Part shown: positions 11,381-22,880 of the stretch, piece by piece | Position numbering within the stretch: the stretch's first letter is position 1 | Layout: every line of letters starts with the position of its first letter | Assembly (NCBI GenBank): GCA_030685235.1 | Contig: MU839164.1 | Span: forward strand, 62,001-126,000 | Reading direction: 5' to 3' | Source: Copromyces sp. CBS 386.78 | Taxonomy: Eukaryota > Ascomycota > Sordariomycetes > Sordariales > Sordariaceae | DNA: 64,000 nucleotides | Program-made: the position numbers and the translations under genes | Notes under the pieces: generated by a model | Told to the model about the DNA's origin: nothing | What the model saw: only the letters and a program-made list of their open reading frames with translations | Database searches by the model: none

Positions 11381-12420
11381 TGATAATAGTGAGGTTAAGG
11401 GTGAGGAACCCGATGGTTTCGTCTCGGGTGCATGTGGAGGGAAGTGGGAGTGAGAATGAGCTAGAATAGAGAGGTACGATGAAATTATGGCTGGCGGATT
11501 TCTCGAGAGTATATAAATCATATGATGATCTCGTTCTTTTAGGGAATTACATGTGTCCCTTCACCCTCCATATCGGGCAACACATTGAGGGGTGGACATG
11601 CTGTCGTATATTGTGGATAGAATCCCGGAGGATAAAGGTCCGGGTTACTCTTCGGGAAGAACATCCCGCGCGCGGTTGTTGTATGCCGAGAATCTTGATC
11701 AGGCTTTGACAACAGGTCTTCCGGAAAAAAGACAAATGACGATTTAATCTATTTCATGTCAACTCGGAAGCGAACAGAGATTCAAAGTTGAACCATGCTC
11801 GAAGTAGCTCACAGTTGTTGTCGAACATGCAAGTGTATGATGTAGCTAACTTTGCTGCTCTATTAAGGCCATTAGTAACGGCCAAAGGCCTTTCCACTAC
11901 GCGTTTGTATACAAGTGAGCGACGCCCGGGTACCGTCACATCGCAGCGGAGTTATCGAGTGTAAATGTTTCATGGCATGGCTTGGGGCTTGGGGAAAAGC
12001 GTAGTACGAGGTGATTCGATCTTGTGTACCATTCCGTTCATATATGAATACATCGTTTCAAAACGCAAGCCTCCACAGAAGATAATAGTTGCTTTGAAAA
12101 ACTGGGTATATATACGAAACTGCTCAACCTAAATGTTGCGGGTTCAAGAAGTGATTTACACCATACATATCAAACCGCATTGAACGTATCCAAACCGTAC
12201 CATTACTTCTTCGACATTACCTGCTCCCGCTTATTATCCAACCCTCCTATTCATATATCTTTCCCCTCTTAAATCGACCATGTCACTGCAGTTGTTGAAC
12301 TTCCGACCGGAATAAGTACTCAAGAAGTCGTCGATTCGTTATCTAACAAAACCACAAATTAGATACACACCCCAGAAGAGTACGAAAAACACTTGGAGAT
12401 CAAAAGTTCAAAACACAAAC
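11381..12420. other. Intergenic region between GT90 gene and ylo-1
   Basis: About 1 kb upstream of the GT90 start and downstream of ylo-1. A TATA-like stretch on the minus strand lies at 11509-11518. Some of the frame just upstream of 11380 is open but not convincingly coding. No gene recognised. Confidence 0.45.
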
Positions 12421-12879
12421 TCAAGCCGTCCTCGCCTTGACATAAACAGACAAATAATAGCCAGCCAGCACGACCAGCCATCTCTTCAACGCACCTTTAG
12501 CATCACCCCCCTGGGTCCCCAGTCCCAAGAAGAACCACATCCAGTATCCAACGCCCTTGACGACGGTGCCCTCGCGGTCAAAGTTGGGCTTCTTTTCGGT
12601 CAGACGCTGCAGGAACCGGTACTCGCTCCAGTCGTACGGCATGTAGCGCACGCGCAGGAAGCGGTCCATCCACGTGGGCGTCTCGCACACGGTGCGCAAG
12701 TGCGTAAAGTTGTCGAAGCTGGCCTTGCCGCGGTAGGCGCCCCAGCCGGAGTCGCCGACGCCGCCGAAGGGAACCGTGTTCACCGCGCCGTGGAAGTAGC
12801 TGTCGTTGATGCTGGCGCCGCCGGAGGTCATTTCGTGGAGGACTGTGTGGACAATTGTCAGTATGTATATTGCACAATA

Positions 12880-12915
<36 letters not shown>

Positions 12916-14122
12916 GGGGGAGAGAGAACATACTCCTTGAAGTCTCAGACTTGTCACCAAACGCCATCAGCGACAACGGCGTCTTATGCACCTCATGGGC
13001 AATGTTAAGCGCCTGGTCGAGGTTGTCCACGGGGTAAATGCTGAAGGTGGGACCGAAGATCTCCTCCTGCATCATCGGGTCATCGATGCTATCCACCAAC
13101 ACCGCCGTCGGCTCAATATACAGCTCGCTCTCGTCCACCTCGCCGCCCATGACAATCTTGCCCTTGGTCTCGTCCATCATCTTCTTGATCCTGTGGAAGT
13201 GCCTGGCGTTGACAATACGCCCCAGATCCGAGCTGGCCTTGGCTCCGTTGGGGAAATTGTCCTTGTACGCGACCTTGAGGCACTCGATGAAAGTATCAAC
13301 CACGTCCTTGTCGACGAGCACGTAGTTATGGTTCATGCACACCTGTCCGGCGTTCATGCACTTACCCCACATCAGGCGGCGGGCCGCAAGCGCCAGGTTG
13401 GCCTTCTTGGTCACGAACGCCGGGTTCCTGCCGCCCAGCTCGAGGCAGACGGGCGTCAGGGTCTCGGCGGCCTTGCGGGCGATGATGGAACCCACCTGGG
13501 GGGATCCCGTGAACATGACCTTGTCCCACTTCTCCTCCATCAGCGCGTTGGTCTCGGGAATGCCGCCGTTGACGACGGCGAACGCCTCGCGGTCCAGCCG
13601 ACTCTCGATCATTTCCTTCATGACCATGGCGGACGCGGGGGTGAGTTCGGAGGGCTTGATGACGGCTGTGCAGCCGGCGCCGATGGCACCCACCAGCGGG
13701 GCCAGGAGCAGCTGGACGGGGAAGTTGTAAGGGCCGATGATGAGGACGGCTCCCAGGGGCTCCTTCTTGATGCGGAAGTTCAGCATGCTGTAGGTTGCCG
13801 GCACGTGGGGCGACTTGAGCTTCTCGGTCTTGGCGAAGGTCTCGAGGTTGTCAATCATGAACATGCAGTCGTTCTTGACCCAGTCGATCTCGGTGAAGCA
13901 CGACTCAAACCCGGACTTGTTGAGGTCCTGCTTGAGCGCGGCCAGATAAGCGGGCTTGAAGTCCTCGAGGGCCCAGTAGAGCTTGCGCAGCTGGTTGAGA
14001 CGCCATTGCAGGTCCTTGGTCTTGTGGGAGCGGAAGCTGGCGCGGGCGTTGCTGGAGACGGCGGAGATGACGTCGAGAGGGGTGACCTCGAAGGGGGCGA
14101 TTGCTGCTTTGGATGTGGCCAT
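12421..14122 (-). CDS. ylo-1: Beta-apo-4'-carotenal oxygenase (aldehyde dehydrogenase, YLO-1)
   Basis: Two exons, 12934-14122 and 12421-12842, encode 536 residues. The intron (GTATGT...CACAG) restores SETSRILHEMTSGG. YLO-1 oxidises beta-apo-4'-carotenal to neurosporaxanthin, the last step of the orange carotenoid pathway in Neurospora. The sequence is class 3 aldehyde dehydrogenase throughout: IIGPYNFPVQLLLAPL, the FTGS nucleotide loop, the general base in LELGG (E228) and the nucleophile in GQVC (C262). The C-terminus (WLVVLAGYYLSVYVKARTA) is a hydrophobic tail typical of membrane-bound fatty aldehyde dehydrogenases. The N-terminus MATSKAAIAPFEVTPLD agrees with my memory of N. crassa YLO-1. 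No other carotenoid gene is in the window. The intron carries a (TC)n tract (minus-strand sense). A general fatty aldehyde dehydrogenase is the alternative. Confidence 0.9.
12880..12926. repeat. GA/TC microsatellite inside the ylo-1 intron
   Basis: A nearly pure (GA)n run on the plus strand, (TC)n in the transcript, occupies about half of the 91-bp intron at 12843-12933. It lies between the donor and the acceptor and could vary in length between strains. Confidence 0.85.
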
Positions 14123-15371
14123 CTTGACTGTTGGGTTGTGTGATGTTGGGTGAGAAGAGGAAGATGGCGAGTTGCGATGATTAAATCCACGGACAACAAC
14201 GTCGATAGACAGGGATGCGCCGGGCAGAGATGAGACGAAATAGACTAGACGACGGAACCGGCGGATGCAACGATCCTTAAGTATTAAGAAGATGAAGAGA
14301 GAGTGAGAAGACAACTGAACAAGAATGGATAAGAACGAGTGACCACGGTGTGAGGGGAGCTTATAGTTTTCAAGCAGTTGCCACAGAAGGAATATCCTCA
14401 ATTATCACTGGATGGCATGAAAACGGGCCGAGGCTCTGATTGTGGAGATGGATTGTCGGTGACTTAACAAAGTTGACAGGCCCCTCCCGTCCCGTTAAAA
14501 GGGGAGGAGATTGGCGACTCAAAAATGCTCCATCGGGCATTCAGGATCAAAGGGGACAAAGAAATTGCTATCTCGGAATGTGGATCATGCTCGAGGTAGA
14601 AGACACCGCTCTTCATGATATGGATGTTCTTGACCAAGGGGAAGTCTATAGACTCTGTAGAGGTACAAGTGGTCATGCCAATTTTAGGTCATGTCATGCT
14701 ACTCTTGGGGGCTTCTTACTTAATAAAGGGATGGAAGACGGAGATTTTAATTGACGGGTGCGGACCGATCTCGACCAACAACGTCGGTGTGTGGACATGT
14801 GAAACGTGAAACTGCCGTTCGTCTGATAGTGGGGTATTTTTAAAATAGTGTCGCATATACAAGGTTAGTGCGTACCACGCTATAGTAATGTCCCCTAATA
14901 ATGCTAACCCCCCCTTTTGCAAAGATTTTGGGCTGCCGGAATTATTTGCAAAAGCAGGGGACATTACTGTAACAGACTTGTCTGCCAGCTAAGAGCTACC
15001 CCGCAGAGTTGCCCGCCTGCCGTTCATGTCAGGGGCCATGTGGCTGCTGTTGAGGTTATTCATCTGGTCCCCTTTACGATTCGTAAGATGGGATGATGAA
15101 AAGAACCAGCTTGGTAACTATAAATGCTGACCACTGGGCAAAGAATCTGTATCCTCTGGCCTTAGTGTATACAACATCGTCATCCAGCATGGTTAGCAGG
15201 GGTGTTCTAGGTAGACTGCCGTGAAGGACTAGTTCATCATCATCAATCATCTCTCTCATATCCCCTGGCGCTCTCAATAGTCTCACGGCGAATCCATAGT
15301 ATGTACATCAACAAAAAGCCTTCCAACCTGCTCAGCCAACGCCTTCCTTCCTTCCTTCCTCTCATACCCGC
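14123..15371. other. Intergenic region upstream of ylo-1
   Basis: The 1.25 kb between the ylo-1 start and the deubiquitinase stop hold the 87-bp inverted-repeat element at 14883-14969 and a CCTT run near 15343-15359. Short frames on both strands show no family features. Confidence 0.5.
14883..14969. mobile_element. 87-bp MITE-like element
   Basis: The ends form an inverted repeat: TAGTAATGTCCCCT on the left and, read in reverse complement, CAGTAATGTCCCCT on the right, differing only at the first base. The element is flanked by TA at 14881-14882 and 14970-14971, which fits a TA target duplication. An inner inverted repeat, CTTTTGCAAA and TTTGCAAAAG, lies closer to the centre. No coding capacity. 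These traits fit a miniature element moved by a Tc1/mariner-type transposase. Confidence 0.65.
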
Positions 15372-18300
15372 TCAAGCCCCCTGCCTCCGATAATACACCA
15401 TATAAGCCGACGTATTCCCGTTCGCATACATCACCTCCGTCAAGTCCGGTATATTTCCGCCATTACTCCCATTCCCATTCCCATTCCCGTTCATGCCCCC
15501 TGGACCACTGCCGCTGCCAATCTTCACCCTCTCCACCACATCATCATTGCACTTGAACCAATCCGTCGGGTCCTTGGACTGCTCATCCTGCACGTACGTA
15601 TAGTAATGCCCGCCATTGATCCCCTGGCCCACATGCACCGTGACGGCATAGCAATCGTACTTCATGCGGCCAGAGTAGTGCGGATCGTCCGTGGTCGCCA
15701 TGTCCGGGTCCGGCTCGGCGCAGTACCTAGTCAGATCGAGGTCGCGGATCGGGAAGCGTACTTTGGTGTGGATCTTGTTGGAGCCACCGGAGAGCATGGC
15801 GGTGAATGAGCGGGACTGGCCGAAGGACGAGTTGAATCGGTTGAGGCAAAAGGCAAGGCGGTCAGGTAGTCGAGCGAACTTGGCCCGTCTTGTTCTGCCG
15901 GGTTTGTTGCACGTTTCGCACTTGAGGTCCGCAAAGTGTTCCGTCGCTTGGTGGCTGGCGAGAAGACGGTCTAGGTCCGTGGCGCCGTAGCCGTAGCCAT
16001 TGCCTTCGCCTCCTGTCTCGGCGGCGATGTTGAGGATCCAGACGTCGCAGGGCTGGAACATGCGGATCTCTTGCCCGCACTCGGCGTTTAGGCAGCGAGA
16101 GATGAACACTTCTAGCCCGCGGAAGTACTTGTCGATAATGGACGCGCTGGCTGTTGAGTAGTCGCGCCAATAGTCAATAGCGTTCTGGATCACTGTCCCG
16201 TTCTTGGGTGTATACGCCTTTTCTTCTTTGGGCGGTCTGCGGTCTCGGTGAATGTTGGTCTCGTCATGGATGTTGTCAATGATGAAGGAGTAGAACTCCT
16301 GGGCGTCTTGCTGCGCCGGACCGCCAAAGATTTCGCTTTCTGGCTTCTTCCTACCATCCGCGTTCTTGGAGTGAATGAAGTGGATATAAGCCTGTATTGA
16401 GTTAGTACTCGAAAGAAGGTTGACGGAGACTGCTTCAACGAATCATCACTCACCATAAGATGCTTTGCCTCCAACGATCTCAGCGTCCCCTCGTCAAGCC
16501 AGTGGAATAGACCAGCCAGATACTTGGTGAGTAACTGCGGATTTTCGTTCTTCTCGTCGGCTTTTAGGGGAACTTTGTACACATCCTTCCAAACACCCGT
16601 GTACAACTCGCGAGCAAATCCAGGCGTGGCAAACATGGCTTGCAGGGAGCTATTGGCGAAGCAAAACACACCGGGGTTGACAAGACCAGTCCTAAACTTC
16701 CGAACCTTCTCGATTCCTGATTTGAGTGACGACCGCTTAGACGTTGCCGTGGTGCTGGTATCGGTTTCTGCTAGACCGCTATAACTCCTACGTGGGACAG
16801 TTGGAGCCGGTCGAGTGGGAGGAGATGGTAGCGAAGAGTAAAGATTCTGTTCGTGGACGATATGTCGAGGCAATGGGCTCGCTGGCCGAGCGGGAGCAGG
16901 GTTGATGGGTGAAGTCATGGACTCTTGCATCGTTGAAACTGAAGGGTACCTCCGCAAAAAGTCTTCCGTTGTTCTCACCGGGGTGACGATGTCGACATTT
17001 TCTTCCCATTTTTGAACTTCCGCAAGATCTTGAATCGGCCGCGTTACGTTTCTGCGTAGACGATTTGTGAGGTTGTGAGTCAAAGGTGGCCTTGGCTGTG
17101 ATCTTGCAGCGGCACTCGTGGAGGATGTCTGCAAGGCTCCTGTCCCGACAAGGTCAGTCCACGCCTCTAGTCCGCCTCTAAGCAACTTCAGTCTCTGTTG
17201 TGAACTTGATCCACCCGCGTAGTCATACGCTGTAAGGGCATTGTAAAGAGTTAGGACAGCTCGTTCCTCTGGTGTCCGGGGACTTGATACGAGGCGTTTG
17301 GATTGCTGATCATAGAACACAATCAAGTCGAAATCATGCCGCCTCTCAAAATGCTGCTGTTCTGCTTGCGGTGCTAATACCATGCTCTCTGCTACTTGGC
17401 TAGCAGAAATATCTTGCCTTAGCAGCACTTCATTTTCGACACATATTGTTGCCTGAGACATGATGTGCCCATCATCGTACTCATCACGACTTCTGATATC
17501 AATCACAAGGATGGACACGTCTCTAGCACCTAATCTCATGTAACGCTCAAGCTCCTCGGCTGAAATAGTATCACCATCGGGAATGGTGGGTTTAGCTCTC
17601 ATCTTCGGACTTGTGACCGGTGGTCCAGAAACAAGGTTTTCGTCGGACGTACGGGGTCTGCCGTTCCTATTCATGCCAGAGACCGATGCCGTTGAGCCCT
17701 TTCTGGAAAACATGGCACGAGGAGCACTCGATGGAAGCTCGGCTGCCTCGTTGGACACTGTACCTCGTGGCGGGTTGTAGATAGCAGCTGGTACTTGAGG
17801 CAAATCTGCTAGAGCAGCCGGAGGAGGGACACTCGGTGCTTGTGGCCTCGGTGGGTCACGCGGTGCCGGTGGGCTTATTGGCATCATGGGTTGTGGGATA
17901 GGCTGTGTTCGGATTCGCGGATCCTGTACTGTTGTTGTGTTGGTCAGACTTGGGGTGCTGGCGGTGCTGGCTCGAAGCTTTGCGAAGCGTAGAGCGAGGT
18001 CTTGGGCTGCATTATTGGCAGGAGGTGGCGCTGGACCGCCAGACTGTTGAAGTGCATGCCCGTGGAGAGCTTGAGGTTTGGGATGTACGGCCGGCTTGGA
18101 CCTCCCGGGCGAGGGCCACCCTGACTGGACTGGCAAGGCATTCGTACTTTGTTGAGGCGAGCTGTAGACTGAACTGTTGGGACTTGTGGTATTTGACGAA
18201 AAATTCGAGTGTGATCTCGTATGGCCGTTTCCAACACTGGGCATTTTCTGCTGATTTGGGCTGCCTAGTAGCGGCTGGACACCCGTTCTGGCGTTATCCT

Positions 18301-18781
18301 GTTTGATCTGCTCTTTGATCTTGTCGAAGTCGTGGATCAGAATCTTGATCTGTCGAAGGAGATGTTGGTGTCGCATATATACGTTCGGTCGGGTTCGTTC
18401 CAGCACCGGCCAGTCCTTATTCTTGGGTATAATATCGAGAGCTATGATGTTGGCCTTGATGTAGGAATTGAAGGCCATGTCAATCCTGCCAAAGGACTGG
18501 AAGGCTTTGGCCTGCTGGAGGGCTTCATCGGCGAGCTTGAGAGCACTGTCAATCGGGGTCGCGGGGTCTATGCTGACTGTAACAGCCTTGATGTCGTCGA
18601 TATGCGGCATTGGTGGTCGCTTTCCTCCTCCGGCCCCTGCTCCATTTCCTCCTCCTCCGTTTATGGTCCGGCCTTGTCCACCATCGTGTGTGCCGTCCAA
18701 GCCTCCTAATACGTGGCCATTCTGTCCGTTGACGGGATGCGAAGATGTTGCATGATCAACCATGGTTGCAGATCCAGCCAT
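15372..18781 (-). CDS. Rhodanese-USP deubiquitinase (Doa4/USP8-like)
   Basis: Two exons, 16454-18781 and 15372-16391, encode 1115 residues; the intron has a GTGAGT donor, ACTAAC branch and CAG acceptor. The frame begins upstream at a TTG, and the first ATG (18781, MAGSATMVDHA) is used. Order: a helical USP8-dimerisation/MIT-like domain (about 58-165), a Pro/Ser-rich linker, a rhodanese-like domain (about 425-565, VIDIRSRDEYDDGHI), and a USP peptidase domain with the nucleophile in VFCFANSSLQ (C707) and the catalytic His in INGGHYYTY (near H1038). Rhodanese plus USP is the plan of yeast Doa4/Ubp4/Ubp5 and animal USP8, which remove ubiquitin from cargo at endosomes. The gene is head-to-head with vps27. 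The Cys box departs from the usual GNTCY. Confidence 0.88.
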
Positions 18782-19304
18782 GTGCTGTCCCAAATATGAA
18801 TGGTTTCCGTGGGCGCACCTGGAGCGCAAGGCGCAAAGTGTTGATGGCGAGTTGCTATGGCGCGCCGCGGCTGCTGAAGGATGTATGCGCGCGCAAAGGG
18901 TGGCAATTCGGTTATATATAAAGACGGTCGAGCGCGTTTGCTATTATCGCCAGTCTGTCGCTATATCACCAAGATTTCTGGTTGTGCGCTGTTGTTGACT
19001 TCTTGGTCGTCTTGAAACGGAAAACAATGAGTGGTTCGTGGAGAGGAGGGCCAGGATGACGACGGTTCGAGGACGGGTACCATGAGTGGCAGCAATCTGT
19101 GATTCCTTGTCCTTCGCTCACGAGTCGTAACTGGAGGGAAAGTCAGCGCAGCGAATGGGCAACCAGTTCTCTCGTGTTGTTTTTGGCAGCTCGGATGAAG
19201 TGAAGCTTCGGTTCCTTGGGTAAATCATTCCATACGTACCTTTAGTTGATATCGAGGAGGCGCCAGGTGTTCGGCCAAGGAAAGGGTTACGGTGTCTCTC
19301 TGTG
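18782..19304. other. 5' region of the deubiquitinase gene
   Basis: 523 bp from the start codon to the left transposon end. It carries a TATA-like motif (18912-18922) and nothing else I recognise. It is one half of what was probably a shared promoter with vps27. Confidence 0.5.
18912..18922 (-). promoter_or_regulatory. TATA-like motif
   Basis: The minus strand reads TTTATATATAA about 130 bp upstream of the deubiquitinase ATG, a plausible distance for a TATA box with a short leader. Judged by sequence and position only. Confidence 0.35.
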
Positions 19305-19349
19305 CCTTACATTCACGGTGTCAGTCCCCACTTTTGCATCTGACCGCCA
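19305..19349 (+). repeat. Left terminal inverted repeat, 45 bp
   Basis: Base-for-base identical to the reverse complement of 23933-23977, including the core CAGTCCCCACTTTTGCA. It has about 50 % GC and no sign of RIP, unlike the interior. Confidence 0.95.
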
Positions 19350-19979
19350 AATACACACACATGCATCAACATCGACTTTCCAGATCGTAAAAATTGATAA
19401 CTCCGTCGTTTTATACTCGATTTGCACCCAAATTTTACTATTTCGACCGGATTTTGAAGCTGTATCGACGTAAAATAATTATGGCTATAACGTATTATAC
19501 GAATAACTAATAGCGGTAAACGATATACGTAATACTAGTCGCTAGCGAGTATCCACGTAAAATCGCGTAAATTATTTACATTAGTAAGTAGTAGGTCTAA
19601 CGTTTAAAGAAGTACTATAATACAATTAGCAAACTATATTCAAAGCTTCGTATACCCTTTAACTGTACTATACTAGCACTATAGGCTATAGAAATTAATA
19701 TAAGATAGTTGCAAGTATTTCGAACTATATTTAATTCGCTATAGAAAATTTTCGAATTCTTTCGATATAAATCCGACCTTTATTTCGACGAAATATAATA
19801 CTTTTTCGCTAACGAATTAAATATATATATATATCGATAGCGACTATATTCAAATAATTGAAAACTTTAAAATAGAGTAATAAGAAGATAGCCTATAAAG
19901 CTTCCCAATATAGTGATCTACTAAAATTCGACTAGCTATAGAAAATTTCGACATTTTCAGTAGAAATATATATATTTTA

Positions 19980-20490
19980 TAATAAGTTTAGAATTAATAA
20001 GAAGGATAGCGCTTATTATATAAAATAAGCGTTAAAAGGTATATTTCTATAGTTAAATAACGCCTAACCAAGGGTAAACAATTCTATTTACTACTAATAT
20101 TAATTATAAATAGCTTTATTGACGTATTATATTATAAGGGAGCAATTAATATAATTAAGTTTATTGTATAGCTCGAGGAAGAAGTATTCCCTAAAATAAA
20201 TCCCTTTCCTAACTGCTATAGTATTCTAATAATAAATAATATATTGTAATATAAAAATCCCTCTATTAAAGTCGCTTATAATAATAAAAGCATCCTATTC
20301 TAGTTCTTACTACTATATTCCCTTAATTTCAACCCTATCGAAATATATTTTAACGATATAAAGGTATATATAAGGCGGCAATATTAATACGCTAACAGTA
20401 ATCGATTAAAGGAGGGGGAATTTAAAACCTTCCTTAAAGGGGTAATATAAGAAGTAGGTTAACGAATTAATATTATACGAAAGTATTATC
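19980..20490 (+). pseudogene. Tc1/IS630-type (DDE) transposase remnant
   Basis: One reading frame (codons starting at positions divisible by 3, for example 20052 and 20331) keeps recognisable transposase sequence over ~500 bp without a frameshift. It includes RLTKGKQFYLL, FIDVLYYKGAI, CYSILIINN and YSLNFNPIEIYFNDIK. These correspond to the Tc1/IS630 pattern in which ...ILIMDNA... carries the second catalytic Asp and ...YSPDFNPIE... carries the third acidic residue. The Asp of the second motif reads Asn here (a G-to-A change) while the Glu of NPIE remains. In-frame stops (TAA, TAG) sit where Gln and Trp are expected, as RIP would produce. The 5' part up to the left repeat is too mutated to delimit. 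The gene cannot make a functional enzyme. Confidence 0.8.
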
Positions 20491-20829
20491 GCTAAATATA
20501 TATACTTTTTAACGAATTTAATAAAGTTAATAAAGTAAAAAATTACAATATACTATATAAAAATCAACTATATAAATTGAAAATAACGGGTATAATAGTA
20601 TAAAATATTAGATTGTATAGTAAATATAGCGAAATAAATATTATCGAAATTAGGGGTAATTCATAGCTAAAAACTAGTATAATCGAATATAAAAAAATAC
20701 TGTAAACGTATAAAGAAAGTAATAATAATAAAAAAACTCCCTAAAGTACTAGAAATACTAAAAGTACTAAAAGTATTAAAAGTACTATAAATCCCTCAAA
20801 TAATATTATTATATATAACAATCCCTCTA

Positions 20830-20886
20830 TATATATAATCCCCCTCTTTAGAACTCACCTCCCTTCGTATATATAATCCCCCTCTT
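20830..20886. repeat. 19-bp direct repeat between the two coding remnants
   Basis: TATATATAATCCCCCTCTT occurs at 20830-20848 and again at 20868-20886. It lies at the tail-to-tail junction of the transposase and minus-strand remnants, just before the minus-strand stop. Confidence 0.75.
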
Positions 20887-22880
20887 AAAACTCGTTATCT
20901 TCATCATCATTATCGTCGTTAATAGAAATAAACTCTAGTTCACTAGCGGTAGGGTTATTATCTATACGTAAACCATCGTCGGGGTTAGTCTCTTCGTTTA
21001 CGTAGTTTTCGATAAAGCTACTATAAATATAGTCGTCGAAAGCGGGAAGGTTGCGGTCGGGTACGAAATTTATATTCCAAAAGGAATTTAAGAATATAAT
21101 TATTAGTAATATAAACGGTTAATAATATACGTAATAATAATAAACGAATACTTACCTTATAATTATAATAACTCTATAAAGTTAACGGTCTAGGAAGGGA
21201 TCTGCTACGGTTATAATACTAGAGCCTTACGCAATAATAGCAACGACGACCGCTAAATAAAATCGCACTCGAAATATAAATAGTCCTTAATAGCCTTCTT
21301 AATTACAATATAAATACTCTTATTAATTCTATAGGCGAAATATTATAAACGTAATAAATTTCGTACGTTATAGAATAATAACCTCCTAAATATAAAGGAA
21401 TTTTTAAAGCTATATAGCGCCTTTCTTAGCGTATTATTTTCACTAGCTCTCGGCGCGAATCTAAAGATCAATTACTTTATAAAGTTAATAACGTGGGTAT
21501 TAAGCGGTTAATCTAGTGGTAATAAAAGTAGAGGGGAAGAAGGTTGAGGGTTATCGCTAGCGTAAGAAGTAGAAGCAATACTAGTACTAATACTAATACC
21601 GCTAAGTAACGTAAATAAAATAAATAACGTAAACTCTAATAATCTTATACCTATCGTATTTATACCTATACTCCTATATTTATTAAATAAAAGTATAAAA
21701 AGTAGGGCAAGGAGTATTCTAACGCTATTATTATTATTATTAACCCTATACGTATTATTATTAGCTTAGTAACTATTTTAGAAATTAAAATTAAAAACTT
21801 AAAATACGGGTATAAAACCCCTTATACCGCTACTACGTTTTATACTCGGGATAGCATATAGTACGAACGATTAAAATTACTAATTATTTAACTATTTAAA
21901 TATTAGCGCACCAGCTAAAAGAATAAATAATTATTAAAACGAATTAAACTACTATAAAGTTATTTCAAATAGAAGTTAGTTAATTATAATCTGCTTAATA
22001 ATAATAGCGCTAATCCAAATAATAAAATCCTTTACTATTAAAATAAAATAATATTTCTAATTAAGAAAAATATAATACTAATAATATTCTTACCCTTTAT
22101 AATAATTCTTATACTCGCAAATAAATTTATACCCCTATACTTTAACTAATTTATTATATAGTAGATTAATAAATTCTCTACCCTCTTTCTATACTTCGCG
22201 TTCGCGCTCGTGCCTATCCTTAAACTCGTATAATATCAAATTCGTCGTTAATTTATGGCTAATATTAATTATCTTTAAATATTTAGAAACATTAGCGGGC
22301 GCGGCGGTAGACGTAGCGGTAAATATAGAAAGCTAATAAGAAGGTTGGCGAAAAGGTAAATAAAGGGAGCTATATCGTAATTATAATTCTAATTATAAAA
22401 TATTATAACTAATTAACCGTTCTATAAAAGAAGCGATTCGCAATAAAGTAAACGTACTAAATATAAAGGTAGAACTATTTTACTACTAGAATCCGCTAAT
22501 AATACGGAAGTAAACTATAATTATAAGAAAGTATCGTTCAATTAATTACCCTACGAAATTAATTATTACCTTCGAAATATTACTATTATTAAATAGCGTA
22601 ATTAAATTGTTTCTCTTAAGGATAACGTAATTTTAAAAAAGTATTATACTTTTCCTATTCGTTTCCTATATATTAACCGCTTAATCCGTATATTATATAA
22701 TAATATAGGGATTTATACCAATAATATTATATTTATTACAAATAATTTTTATAAAGTTATTTTCGATACGTTGTAATTTAGTTAGGAGCTTAATACTAAA
22801 ATTGTAATTATTTAAATAAACTTCGCTAAAGTCGTCCTTTTTAATAGGTACGTAATCGTTTAAAACGAGAGTAGGCAATT
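20885..22880 (-). pseudogene. RIP-degraded coding remnant of unknown function
   Basis: Read on the minus strand, several blocks keep protein-like composition. The clearest is the C-terminus at 20885-21080: it reads RNLPAFDDYIYSSF, then ENYVNEETNPDDGLRIDNN, and ends in an acidic tail NDDNDDEDNEF before TAA. Further blocks lie at about 21180-21480 (including CDFIQRS and RKALYSFKNSF, with stops at likely Gln codons), about 22180-22260 (KDRHERERE), and 22693-22878 (open for 61 codons, with LVLNDYVPIKKDDFSEVYLNN). I do not recognise the family. The blocks may be exons of one gene or parts of more than one. It converges on the transposase inside the same inverted repeats, so it may be an accessory or captured gene. 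Boundaries are approximate. Confidence 0.45.

Noticed and set aside
11381..11521. Upstream ATG extension of the GT90 frame
   Set aside because: Would add 47 residues of leader-like composition including a TATA-like stretch; MSTSRR is the more natural start, though the longer form is not excluded.
12986..14143. 385-codon plus-strand frame
   Set aside because: Antisense of the GC-rich ylo-1 exon; His/Leu/Gly/Val-rich composition is typical of such shadows.
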